A DNA stretch of 64,000 nucleotides from Zeus faber (taxonomy: Eukaryota > Chordata > Actinopteri > Zeiformes > Zeidae), in assembly GCA_960531495.1 (NCBI GenBank), contig OY482861.1, positions 248,001 to 312,000 on the forward strand, given 5' to 3'. Under the pieces are notes generated by a model. The model saw only the letters and a program-made list of their open reading frames with translations. It made no database searches and was not told where the DNA came from. Position 1 is the stretch's first letter; each line of letters opens with the position of its first letter. Positions 25,838-38,800 of the stretch are shown here, in pieces. The position numbers and the translations under genes are program-made.

Positions 25838-27505
25838 GTTATGAACTGATTTGTAATGGGAAAGTTCTGTTTGCAAAACAGTTTTTGGCACATCTAACAA
25901 GTTTTTCTGAAATTACAAGCATTTTCATAAAAACCTGCATGGGTGGCAAACAAGGCATTTTATGCAATTTAAAGACTGAAAGGATGTTTTGAGTAAAGGT
26001 TTCTGTCATGACTCTGTAGGAACTGCTCAGATAGTGTAAATACTGTTATGAACTGATTTGTAATGGGAAAGTACTGTTTGCAGAACAGTTTTTGGCACAT
26101 CTTACAATTTTTTCCTGAAATTACGAGCATTTTCATAAAAACCTGCATGGGTGGCAAACAAGGCATTTTCAGGCAATTTAAAGACTGAAAGGATGTTTTG
26201 AGTAAAGGTATCTGTCATAACTCTGTAGGAACTGCTCAGATAGTGTAAATACTGTTATGAACTCATTTGTAATGGGAAAGTACTGTTTGCAGAACAGTTT
26301 TTGGCACATCTTACAATTTTTTTCTGAAATTACGAGCATTTTCATAAAAACCTGCATGGATGGCAAACAAGGCATTTTCAGGCAATTTAAAGACTGAAAG
26401 GATGTTTTGAGTAAAGGTTTCTGTCATGACTCTGTAGGACCTGCTCAGATAGTGTAAATACTGTTATGAACTCATTTCTAATGGGAAAGTACTGTTTGAA
26501 AAAGAGTTTTTGGCACATCTAACAAGTTTTTCTGAAATTATGAGCATTTTCATAAAAACCTGCATGGATGGCAAACAAGGCATTTTCAGGCAATTTAAAG
26601 ACTGAAAGGATGTTTTGAGTAAAGGTTTCTGTCATAAATCTGTAGGAACTGCTCAGATAGTGTAAATACTGTTATGAACTCATTTGTAATGGGAAAGTAC
26701 TGTTTGCAAAACAGTTTTTGGCACATCTAACAAGTTTTTCTGAAATTACGTGCAGTTTCATAAAAACCTGCATGGGTGGCAAACAAGGCATTTTCAGGCA
26801 ATTTAAAGACTGAAAGGATGTTTTGAGTAAATGTTTCTGTCATAACTCTGTAGGAACTGCTCAGATAGTGTAAATACTGTTATGAACTCATTTGTAATGG
26901 GAAAGTACTGTTTGCAGAACAGTTTTTGGCACATCTAACAATTTTTTTCTGAAATTACGAGCAGTTTCATAAAAACCTGCATGGATGGCAAACAAGGCAT
27001 TTTCAGGCAATTTAAAGACTGAAAGGATGTTTTGAGTAAAGGTTTCTGTCATGACTCTCTAGGACCTGCTCAGATAGTGTAAATACTGTTATGAACTGAT
27101 TTGTAATGGGAAAGTACTGTTTGCAAAACAGTTTTTGGCACATCTAACAAGTTTTTTCTGAAATTACAAGCATTTTCATAAAAACCTGCATGGATTGCAA
27201 ACAAGGCATTTTCAGGGAATTTAAAGACTGAAAGGATGTTTTGAGTAAAGGTGACTGTCATAACTCTGTAGGAACTGCTCAGATAGTGTAAATACTGTTA
27301 TGAACTCATTTGTAATGGCAAATTACTGTTTGCAGAACAGTTTTTGGCACATCTAACAATTTTTTTCTGAAATTACGATTATTTTCATAAAAACCTGTAT
27401 GGATGGCAAACAAGGCATTTTCAGGCAATTGAAAGACTGAAAGGATGTTTTGAGTAAAGGTTTCTGTCATGACTCTCTAGGACCTGCTCAGATAGTGTAA
27501 ATACT
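25838..27505 (+). repeat. Block of 8 monomers with lead-type and 7-mer-type units
   Basis: Begins with a GTTCTG unit ending in TTTTATGC, then two CTTACAATTT units that echo 208-625, a GAAAAAGAG unit, a CGTGCAG unit, a CAGAACAG/GAGCAG unit, a T6 unit with GGATTGC and GGTGACTG, and an ACGATTATTTTC unit. The last pair repeats the start of the 19586-21043 unit. Confidence 0.78.
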
Positions 27506-29171
27506 GTTATGAACTGATTTGTAATGGGAAAGTACTGTTTGCAAAACAGTTTTTGGCACATCTAACAATTTTTTTCTGAAATTACGAGCATTTTCATAAA
27601 AACCTGTATGGATGGCAAACAAGGCATTTTCAGGCAATTGAAAGACTGAAAGGATGTTTTGAGTAAAGGTTTCTGTAATGACTCTGTAGGACCTGCTCAG
27701 ATAGTGTAAATACTGTTATGAACTGATTTGTAATGGGAAAGTTCTGTTTGCAAAACAGTTTTTGGCACATCTAACAAGTTTTTCTGAAATTACAAGCATT
27801 TTCATAAAAACCTGCATGGATGGCAAACAAGGCATTTTCAGGCAATTGAAAGACTGAAAGGATGTTTTGAGTAAAGGTTTCTGTCATAACTCTGTAGGAA
27901 CTGCTCAGATAGTGTAAATACTGTTATGAACTCATTTGTAATGGCAAATTACTGTTTGCAGAACAGTTTTTGGCACATCTAACAATTTTTTTCTGAAATT
28001 ACGAGCATTTTCATAAAAACCTGTATGGATGGCAAACAAGGCATTTTCAGGCAATTGAAAGACTGAAAGGATGTTTTGAGTAAAGGTTTCTGTAATGACT
28101 CTGTAGGACCTGCTCAGATAGTGTAAATACTGTTATGAACTGATTTGTAATGGGAAAGTACTGTTTGCAAAAGAGTTTTTGGCACATCTAACAAGTTTTT
28201 CTGAAATTACGTGCAGTTTCATAAAAACCTGCATGGGTGGCAAACAAGGCATTTTATGCAATTTAAAGACTGAAAGGATGTTTTGAGTAAAAGTATCCGT
28301 CATAACTCTGTAGGAACTGCTCAGATAGTGTAAATACTGTTATGAACTCATTTGTAATGGGAAATTACTGTTTGCAGAACAGTTTTTGGCACATCTAACA
28401 ATTTTTTTCTGAAATTACGATTATTTTCATAAAAACCTGTATGGATGGCAAACAAGGCATTTTCAGGCAATTGAAAGACTGAAAGGATGTTTTGAGTAAA
28501 GGTTTCTGTCATGACTCTCTAGGACCTGCTCAGATAGTGTAAATACTGTTATGAACTGATTTGTAATGGGAAAGTACTGTTTGCAAAACAGTTTTTGGCA
28601 CATCTAACAAGTTTTTCTGAAATTACAAGCATTTTCATAAAAACCTGCATGGATTGCAAACAAGGCATTTTCAGGGAATTTAAAGACTGAAAGGATGTTT
28701 TGAGTAAAGGTTTCTGTCATAACTCTGTAGGAACTGCTCAGATAGTGTAAATACTGTTATGAACTCATTTGTAATGGCAAATTACTGTTTGCAGAACAGT
28801 TTTTGGCACATCTAACAATTTTTTTCTGAAATTACGAGCATTTTCATAAAAACCTGTATGGATGGCAAACAAGGCATTTTCAGGCAATTGAAAGACTGAA
28901 AGGATGTTTTGAGTAAAGGTTTCTGTCATGACTCTGTAGGACCTGCTCAGATAGTGTAAATACTGTTATGAACTGATTTGTAATGGGAAAGTACTGTTTG
29001 CAAAACAGTTTTTGGCACATCTAACAAGTTTTTCTGAAATTACAAGCACTTTCATAAAAACCTGCATGGATGGCAAACAAGGCATTTTATGCAATTTAAA
29101 GACTGAAAGGATGTTTTGATTAAAGGTTTCTGTCATGACTGTCTAGGACCTGCTCAGATAGTGTAAATACT
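27506..29171 (+). repeat. Block of 8 monomers with a dimer-scale duplication
   Basis: Units at 27506 and 27923 share T7, GTATGG and the private CTGTAATGACTC (27673 and 28090, 417 bp apart), a local dimer duplication. It is followed by units with AAAGTATCCG, ACGATTATTTTC, GGATTGC, GGCAAATT, and CAAGCACTTTC with TTTTGATTAAAGG. The 28548-29171 trimer resembles 30842-31450. Confidence 0.75.
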
Positions 29172-32100
29172 GTTATGAACTGATTTGTAATGGGAAAGTA
29201 CTGTTTGCAACAGAGTTTTTGGCACATCTAACAAGTTTTTCTGAAATTACGTGCAGTTTCATAAAAACCTGCATGGGTGGCAAACAAGGCATTTTCAGGC
29301 AATTTAAAGACTGAAAGCATGTTTTGAGTAAAGGTATCTGTCATAACTCTGTAGGAACTGCTCAGATAGTGTAAATACTGTTATGAACTCATTTGTAATG
29401 GGAAAGTACTGTTTGCAAAACAGTTTGTGGCACATCTAACAAGTTTTTCTGAAATTACGTGCAGTTTCATAAAAACCTGCATGGGTGGCAAACAAGGCAT
29501 TTTCAGGCAATTTAAAGACTGAAAGGATGTTTTGAGTAAAGATTTCTGTCATGACTCTGTAGGAACTGCTCAGATAGTGTAAATACTGTTATGAACTCAT
29601 TTGTTATGGGAAAGTACTGTTTGCAAAAGAGTTTTTGGCACATCTAACAAGTTTTTCTGAAATTACAAGCACTTTCATAAAAACCTGCATGGATGGCAAA
29701 CAAGGCATTTTATGCAATTTAAAGACTGAAAGGATGTTTTGAGTAAAGGTTTCTGTCATGACTGTCTAGGACCTGCTCAGATAGTGTAAATACTGTTATG
29801 AACTCATTTGTAATGGGAAAGTACTGTTTGCAGAACAGTTTTTGGCACATCTTACAATTTTTTTCTGAAATTACGAGCATTTTCATAAAAACCTGCATGG
29901 ATGGCAAACAAGGCATTTTCAGGCAATTTAAAGACTGAAAGGATGTTTTGAGTAAAGGTTTCTGTCATGACTCTCTAGGACCTGCTCAGATAGTGTAAAT
30001 ACTGTTATGAACTGATTTGTAATGTGAAAGTACTGTTTGCAAAAGAGTTTTTGGCACATCTAACAAGTTTTTCTGAAATTACGAGCAGTTTCATAAAAAC
30101 CTGCATGGGGGGCAAACATGGCATTTTCAGGCAATTTAAAGACTGAAAGGATGTTTTGAGTAAAGGTTTCTGTCTTGACTCTCTAGGACCTGCTCAGATA
30201 GTGTAAATACTGTTATGAACTGATTTGTAATGGGAAAGTACTGTTTGCAAAAGAGTTTTTGGCACATCTAACAAGTTTTTCTGAAATTACGTGCAGTTTC
30301 ATAAAAACCTGCATGGGTGGCAAACAAGGCATTTTCAGGCAATTTAAAGACTGAAAGGATGTTTTGAGTAAAGGTATCTGTCATAACTCTGTAGGAACTG
30401 CTCAGATAGTGTAAATACTGTTATGAACTCATTTGTAATGGGAAAGTACTGTTTGCAGAACAGTTTTTGGCACATCTTACAATTTTTTTCTGAAATTACG
30501 AGCATTTTCATAAAAACCTGCATGGATGGCAAACAAGGCATTTTCAGGCAATTTAAAGACTGAAAGGATGTTTTGAGTAAAGGTTTCTGTCATGACTCTC
30601 TAGGACCTGCTCAGATAGTGTAAATACTGTTATGAACTCATTTGTAATGGGAAAGTGCTGTTTGCAGAACAGTTTTTGGCACATCTAACAATTTTTTTCT
30701 GAAATTACGATCAGTTTCATAAAAACCTGCATGGATGGCAAACAAGGCATTTTCAGGCAATTTAAAGACTGAGAGGATGTTTTGAGTAAAGGTTTCTGTC
30801 ATGACTCTCTAGGACCTGCTCGGATAGTGTAAATACTGTTATGAACTGATTTGTAATGGGAAAGTACTGTTTGCAAAACAGTTTTTGGCACATCTAACAA
30901 GTTTTTCTGAAATTACAAGCATTTTCATAAAAACCTGCATGGATTGCAAACAAGGCATTTTCAGGGAATTTAAAGACTGAAAGGATGTTTTGAGTAAAGG
31001 TGACTGTCATAACTCTGTAGTAACTGCTCAGATAGTGTAAATACTGTTATGAACTCATTTGTAATGGCAAATTACTGTTTGCAGAACAGTTTTTGGCACA
31101 TCTAACAATTTTTTTCTGAAATTACGAGCATTTTCATAAAAACCTGTATGGATGGCAAACAAGGCATTTTCAGGCAATTGAAAGACTGAAAGGATGTTTT
31201 GAGTAAAGGTTTCTGTCATGACTCTGTAGGACCTGCTCAGATAGTGTAAATACTGTTATGAACTGATTTGTAATGGGAAAGTACTGTTTGCAAAACAGTT
31301 TTTGGCACATCTAACAAGTTTTTCTGAAATTACAAGCACTTTCATAAAAACCTGCGTGGATGGCAAACAAGGCATTTTATGCAATTTAAAGACTGAAAGA
31401 ATGTTTTGAGTAAAGGTTTCTGTCATGACTGTCTAGGACCTGCTCAGATAGTGTAAATACTGTTATGAACTGATTTGTAATGGGAAAGTACCGTTTGCAA
31501 AAGAGTTTTTGGCACATCTAACAAGTTTTTCTGAAATTACAAGCACTTTCATAAAAACCTGCATGGATGGCAAACAAGGCATTTTATGCAATTTAAAGAC
31601 TGAAAGGATGTTTTGAGTAAAGGTTTCTGTCATGACTGTCTAGGACCTGCTCAGATAGTGTAAATACTGTTATGAACTGATTTGTAATGGGAAAGTACTG
31701 TTTGCAACAGAGTTTTTGGCACATCTAACAAGTTTTTCTGAAATTACGTGCAGTTTCATAAAAACCTGCATGGGTGGCAAACAAGGCATTTTCAGGCAAT
31801 TTAAAGACTGAAAGGATGTTTTGAGTAAAGGTATCTGTCATAACTCTGTAGGAACTGCTCAGATAGTGTAAATACTGTTATGAACTCATTTGTAATGGGA
31901 AAGTACTGTTTGCAAAACAGTTTGTGGCACATCTAACAAGTTTTTCTGAAATTACGTGCAGTTTCATAAAAACCTGCATGGGTGGCAAACAAGGCATTTT
32001 CAGGCAATTTAAAGACTGAAAGGATGTTTTGAGTAAAGATTTCTGTCATGACTCTGTAGGAACTGCTCAGATAGTGTAAATACTGTTATGAACTCATTTG

Positions 32101-32708
32101 TTATGGGAAAGTACTGTTTGCAAAAGAGTTTTTGGCACATCTAACAAGTTTTTCTGAAATTACAAGCACTTTCATAAAAACCTGCATGGATGGCAAACAA
32201 GGCATTTTATGCAATTTAAAGACTGAAAGGATGTTTTGAGTAAAGGTTTCTGTCATGACTGTCTAGGACCTGCTCAGATAGTGTAAATACTGTTATGAAC
32301 TGATTTGTAATGGGAAAGTACTGTTTGCAAAAGAGTTTTTGGCACATCTAACAAGTTTTTCTGAAATTACGTGCAGTTTCATAAAAACCTGCATGGGTGG
32401 CAAACAAGGCATTTTCAGGCAATTTAAAGACTGAAAGGATGTTTTGAGTAAAGGTATCTGTCATAACTCTGTAGGAACTGCTCAGATAGTGTAAATACTG
32501 TTATGAACTCATTTGTAATGGGAAAGTACTGTTTGCAGAACAGTTTTTGGCACATCTTACAATTTTTTTCTGAAATTACGAGCATTTTCATAAAAACCTG
32601 CATGGATGGCAAACAAGGCATTTTCAGGCAATTTAAAGACTGAAAGGATGTTTTGAGTAAAGGTTTCTGTCATGACTCTGTAGGACCTGCTCAGATAGTG
32701 TAAATACT
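29172..32708 (+). repeat. 17-monomer block foreshadowing the 5-mer HOR
   Basis: A three-unit series (GCAACAGAG unit, CAGTTTGTGGC unit with AAAGATTTC, TTATGGG unit with CAAGCACTTTC and TTTTATGC) appears at 29172 and again about 2,497 bp later. Diagnostic TGTGGC is at 29426 and 31923. GTGAAAG/TCTTGACTC and GGTATCTG units that build the later 5-mer are present at about 30004-30630 but in another order. Private changes include AAAGTGCTG, ACGATCAG, CTCGGATAG and GTAGTAACTG between 30650 and 31030. Confidence 0.8.
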
Positions 32709-35700
32709 GTTATGAACTGATTTGTAATGTGAAAGTACTGTTTGCAAAAGAGTTTTTGGCACATCTAACAAGTTTTTCTGAAATTACGAGCAGTTTCATA
32801 AAAACCTGCATGGGGGGCAAACATGGCATTTTCAGGCAATTTAAAGACTGAAAGGATGTTTTGAGTAAAGGTTTCTGTCTTGACTCTCTAGGACCTGCTC
32901 AGATAGTGTAAATACTGTTATGAACTGATTTGTAATGGGAAAGTACTGTTTGCAAAAGAGTTTTTGGCACATCTAACAAGTTTTTCTGAAATTACGTGCA
33001 GTTTCATAAAAACCTGCATGGGTGGCAAACAAGGCATTTTCAGGCAATTTAAAGACTGAAAGGATGTTTTGAGTAAAGGTATCTGTCATAACTCTGTAGG
33101 AACTGCTCAGATAGTGTAAATACTGTTATGAACTCATTTGTAATGGGAAAGTACTGTTTGCAAAACAGTTTGTGGCACATCTAACAAGTTTTTCTGAAAT
33201 TACGTGCAGTTTCATAAAAACCTGCATGGGTGGCAAACAAGGCATTTTCAGGCAATTTAAAGACTGAAAGGATGTTTTGAGTAAAGATTTCTGTCATGAC
33301 TCTGTAGGAACTGCTCAGATAGTGTAAATACTGTTATGAACTCATTTGTTATGGGAAAGTACTGTTTGCAAAAGAGTTTTTGGCACATCTAACAAGTTTT
33401 TCTGAAATTACAAGCACTTTCATAAAAACCTGCATGGATGGCAAACAAGGAATTTTATGCAATTTAAAGACTGAAAGGATGTTTTGAGTAAAGGTTTCTG
33501 TCATGACTGTCTAGGACCTGCTCAGATAGTGTAAATACTGTTATGAACTGATTTGTAATGGGAAAGTACTGTTTGCAGAACAGTTTTTGGCACATCTTAC
33601 AATTTTTTTCTGAAATTACGAGCATTTTCATAAAAAGCTGCATGGATGGCAAACAAGGCATTTTCAGGCAATTTAAAGACTGAAAGGATGTTTTGAGTAA
33701 AGGTTTCTGTCATGATTCTGTAGGACCTGCTCAGATAGTGTAAATACTGTTATGAACTGATTTGTAATGTGAAAGTACTGTTTGCAAAAGAGTTTTTGGC
33801 ACATCTAACAAGTTTTTCTGAAATTACGAGCAGTTTCATAAAAACCTGCATGGGGGGCAAACATGGCATTTTCAGGCAATTTAAAGACTGAAAGGATGTT
33901 TTGAGTAAAGGTTTCTGTCTTGACTCTCTAGGACCTGCTCAGATAGTGTAAATACTGTTATGAACTGATTTGTAATGGGAAAGTACTGTTTGCAAAAGAG
34001 TTTTTGGCACATCAAACAAGTTTTTCTGAAATTACGTGCAGTTTCATAAAAACCTGCATGGGTGGCAAACAAGGCATTTTCAGGCAATTTAAAGACTGAA
34101 AGGATGTTTTGAGTAAAGGTATCTGTCATAACTCTGTAGGAACTGCTCAGATAGTGTAAATACTGTTATGAACTCATTTGTAATGGGAAAGTACTGTTTG
34201 CAAAACAGTTTGTGGCACATCTAACAAGTTTTTCTGAAATTACGTGCAGTTTCATAAAAACCTGCATGGGTGGCAAACAAGGCATTTTCAGGCAATTTAA
34301 AGACTGAAAGGATGTTTTGAGTAAAGATTTCTGTCATGACTCTGTAGGAACTGCTCAGATAGTGTAAATACTGTTATGAACTCATTTGTTATGGGAAAGT
34401 ACTGTTTGCAAAAGAGTTTTTGGCACATCTAACAAGTTTTTCTGAAATTACAAGCACTTTCATAAAAACCTGCATGGATGGCAAACAAGGAATTTTATGC
34501 AATTTAAAGACTGAAAGGATGTTTTGAGTAAAGGTTTCTGTCATGACTGTCTAGGACCTGCTCAGATAGTGTAAATACTGTTATGAACTGATTTGTAATG
34601 GGAAAGTACTGTTTGCAGAACAGTTTTTGGCACATCTTACAATTTTTTTCTGAAATTACGAGCATTTTCATAAAAAGCTGCATGGATGGCAAACAAGGCA
34701 TTTTCAGGCAATTTAAAGACTGAAAGGATGTTTTGAGTAAAGGTTTCTGTCATGATTCTGTAGGACCTGCTCAGATAGTGTAAATACTGTTATGAACTGA
34801 TTTGTAATGTGAAAGTACTGTTTGCAAAAGAGTTTTTGGCACATCTAACAAGTTTTTCTGAAATTACGAGCAGTTTCATAAAAACCTGCATGGGGGGCAA
34901 ACATGGCATTTTCAGGCAATTTAAAGACTGAAAGGATGTTTTGAGTAAAGGTTTCTGTCTTGACTCTCTAGGACCTGCTCAGATAGTGTAAATACTGTTA
35001 TGAACTGATTTGTAATGGGAAAGTACTGTTTGCAAAAGAGTTTTTGGCACATCAAACAAGTTTTTCTGAAATTACGTGCAGTTTCATAAAAACCTGCATG
35101 GGTGGCAAACAAGGCATTTTCAGGCAATTTAAAGACTGAAAGGATGTTTTGAGTAAAGGTATCTGTCATAACTCTGTAGGAACTGCTCAGATAGTGTAAA
35201 TACTGTTATGAACTCATTTGTAATGGGAAAGTACTGTTTGCAAAACAGTTTGTGGCACATCTAACAAGTTTTTCTGAAATTACGTGCAGTTTCATAAAAA
35301 CCTGCATGGGTGGCAAACAAGGCATTTTCAGGCAATTTAAAGACTGAAAGGATGTTTTGAGAAAAGATTTCTGTCATGACTCTGTAGGAACTGCTCAGAT
35401 AGTGTAAATACTGTTATGAACTCATTTGTTATGGGAAAGTACTGTTTGCAAAAGAGTTTTTGGCACATCTAACAAGTTTTTCTGAAATTACAAGCACTTT
35501 CATAAAAACCTGCATGGATGGCAAACAAGGCATTTTATGCAATTTAAAGACTGAAAGGATGTTTTGAGTAAAGGTATCTGTCATAACTCTGTAGGAACTG
35601 CTCAGATAGTGTAAATACTGTTATGAACTCATTTGTAATGGGAAAGTACTGTTTGCAGAACAGTTTTTGGCACATCTTACAATTTTTTTCTGAAATTACG

Positions 35701-35828
35701 AGCATTTTCATAAAAACCTGCATGGATGGCAAACAAGGCATTTTCAGGCAATTTAAAGACTGAAAGGATGTTTTGAGTAAAGGTTTCTGTCATGACTCTG
35801 TAGGACCTGCTCAGATAGTGTAAATACT
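32709..35828 (+). repeat. 5-mer HOR (1,040 bp), three tandem copies
   Basis: Copies start at 32709, 33749 and 34789; a further partial starts at 35829. Unit order: GTGAAAG/GGGGGG/TCTTGACTC; CGTGCAG with GGTATCTG; CAGTTTGTGGC with AAAGATTTC; TTATGGG/CAAGCACTTTC/TTTTATGC; CAGAACAG/CTTACAATTT. Lengths 208+208+208+207+209 give 1,040. TGTGGC falls at 33171, 34211 and 35251. Copies 1 and 2 share CAAGGAATTTTATGC, AAAAGCTGC and GTCATGATTC; copies 2 and 3 share CATCAAACAAG. The last unit of copy 3 is replaced by another variant (GGTATCTG, CATTTG). Confidence 0.92.
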
Positions 35829-38800
35829 GTTATGAACTGATTTGTAATGTGAAAGTACTGTTTGCAAAAGAGTTTTTGGCACATCTAACAAGTTTTTCTG
35901 AAATTACGAGCAGTTTCATAAAAACCTGCATGGGGGGCAAACATGGCATTTTCAGGCAATTTAAAGACTGAAAGGATGTTTTGAGTAAAGGTTTCTGTCT
36001 TGACTCTCTAGGACCTGCTCAGATAGTGTAAATACTGTTATGAACTGATTTGTAATGGGAAAGTACTGTTTGCAAAAGAGTTTTTGGCACATCTAACAAG
36101 TTTTTCTGAAATTACGTGCAGTTTCATAAAAACCTGCATGGGTGGCAAACAAGGCATTTTCAGGCAATTTAAAGACTGAAAGGATGTTTTGAGTAAAGGT
36201 ATCTGTCATAACTCTGTAGGAACTGCTCAGATAGTGTAAATACTGTTATGAACTCATTTGTAATGGGAAAGTACTGTTTGCAGAACAGTTTTTGGCACAT
36301 CTTACAATTTTTTTCTGAAATTACGAGCATTTTCATAAAAACCTGCATGGATGGCAAACAAGGCATTTTCAGGCAATTTAAAGACTGAAAGGATGTTTTG
36401 AGTAAAGGTTTCTGTCATGACTCTCTAGGACCTGCTCAGATAGTGTAAATACTGTTATGAACTGATTTGTAATGGGAAAGTACTGTTTGCAAAACAGTTT
36501 TTGGCACATCTAACAAGTTTTTCTGAAATTACAAGCATTTTCATAAAAACCTGCATGGATTGCAAACAAGGCATTTTCAGGGAATTTAAAGACTGAAAGG
36601 ATGTTTTGAGTAAAGGTTTCTGTCATAACTCTGTAGGAACTGCTCAGATAGTGTAAATACTGTTATGAACTCATTTGTAATGGCAAATTACTGTTTGCAG
36701 AACAGTTTTTGGCAAATCTAACAATTTTTTTCTGAAATTACGAGCATTTTCATAAAAACCTGTATGGATGGCAAACAAGGCATTTTCAGGCACTTGAAAG
36801 ACTGAAAGAATTTTGAGTAAAGGTTTCTGTCATGACTGTCTAGGACCTGCTCAGATAGTGTAAATACTGTTATGAACTGATTTGTAATGGGAAAGTACTG
36901 TTTGCAAAAGAGTTTTTGGCACATCTAACAAGTTTTTCTGAAATTACGAGCAGTTTCATAAAAACCTGCATGGGGGGCAAACATGGCATTTTGAGGCAAT
37001 TTAAAGACTGAAAGGATGTTTTGAGTAAAGGTTTCTGTCATGACTCTCTAGGACCTGCTCAGATAGTGTAAATACTGTTATGAACTGATTTGTAATGGGA
37101 AAGTACTGTTTGCAAAACAGTTTTTGGCACATCTAACAAGTTTTTCTGAAATTACAAGCATTTTCATAAAAACCTGCATGGATGGAAAACAAGGCATTTT
37201 CAGGAAATTTAAAGACCGAAAGAATGTTTTGAGTAAAGGTTTCTGTCATGACTCTGTAGGAACTGCTCAGATAGTGTAAATACTGTTATGAACTCATTTG
37301 TAATGGGAAAGTACTGTTTGCAGAACAGTTTTTGGCACATCTTACAATTTTTTTCTGAAATTACGAGCATTTTCATAAAAACCTGCATGGATGGCAAACA
37401 AGGCATTTTCAGGCAATTTAAAGACTGAAAGGATGTTTTGAGTAAAGGTTTCTGTCATGACTCTGTAGGACCTGCTCAGATAGTGTAAATACTGTTATGA
37501 ACTGATTTGTATTGTGAAAGTACTGTTTGCAAAAGAGTTTTTGGCACATCTAACAAGTTTTTCTGAAATTACGAGCAGTTTCATAAAAACCTGCATGGGG
37601 GGCAAACATGGCATTTTCAGGCAATTTAAAGACTGAAAGGATGTTTTGAGTAAAGGTTTCTGTCATGACTCTCTAGGACCTGCTCAGATAGTGTAAATAC
37701 TGTTATGAACTGATTTGTAATGGGAAAGTATTGTTTGCAAAACAGTTTTTGGCACATCTAACAAGTTTTTCTGAAATTACAAGCATTTTCATAAAAACCT
37801 GCATGGATGGCAAACAAGGCATTTTCAGGCAATTTAAAGACTGAAAGAATGTTTTGAATAAAGGTTTCTGTCATGACCCTGTAGGAACTGCTCAGATAGT
37901 GTAAATACTGTTATGAACTCATTTGGAATTGGAAAGTACTGTTTGCAAAATAGGTTTTGGCACATCTAACAAGTTTTTCTGAAATTATGAGCATTTTCAT
38001 AAAAACCTGCATGGATGGCAAACAAGGCATTTTCAGGCAATTTGAAGACTGAAAGGATGTTTTGAGTAAAGGTTTCTGTCATGACTCTGTAGGACCTGCT
38101 CAGATAGTGTAAATACTGTTATGAACTGATTTGTAATGTGAAAGTACTGTTTGCAAAAGAGTTTTTGGCACATCAAACAAGTTTTTCTGAAATTACGAGC
38201 AGTTTCATAAAAACCTGCATGGGGGGCAAACATGGCATTTTCAGGCAATTTAAAGACTGAAAGGATGTTTTGAGTAAAGGTTTCTGTCTTGACTCTCTAG
38301 GACCTGCTCAGATAGTGTAAATACTGTTATGAACTGATTTGTAATGGGAAAGTACTGTTTGCAAAAGAGTTTTTGGCACATCTAACAAGTTTTTCTGAAA
38401 TTACGTGCAGTTTCATAAAAACCTGCATGGGTGGCAAACAAGGCATTTTCAGGCAATTTAAAGACTGAAAGGATGTTTTGAGTAAAGGTATCTGTCATAA
38501 CTCTGTAGGAACTGCTCAGATAGTGTAAATACTGTTATGAACTCATTTGTAATGGGAAAGTACTGTTTGCAGAACAGTTTTTGGCAGATCTTACAAGTTT
38601 TTCTGAAATTACGAGCATTTTCATAAAAACCTGCATGGATGGCAAACAAGGCATTTTCAGGCAATTTAAAGACTGAAAGGATGTTTTGAGTAAAGGTTTC
38701 TGTCATGACTCTCTAGGACCTGCTCAGATAGTGTAAATACTGTTATGAACTGATTTGTAATGGGAAAGTACTGTTTGCAAAAGAGTTTTTGGCACATCTA

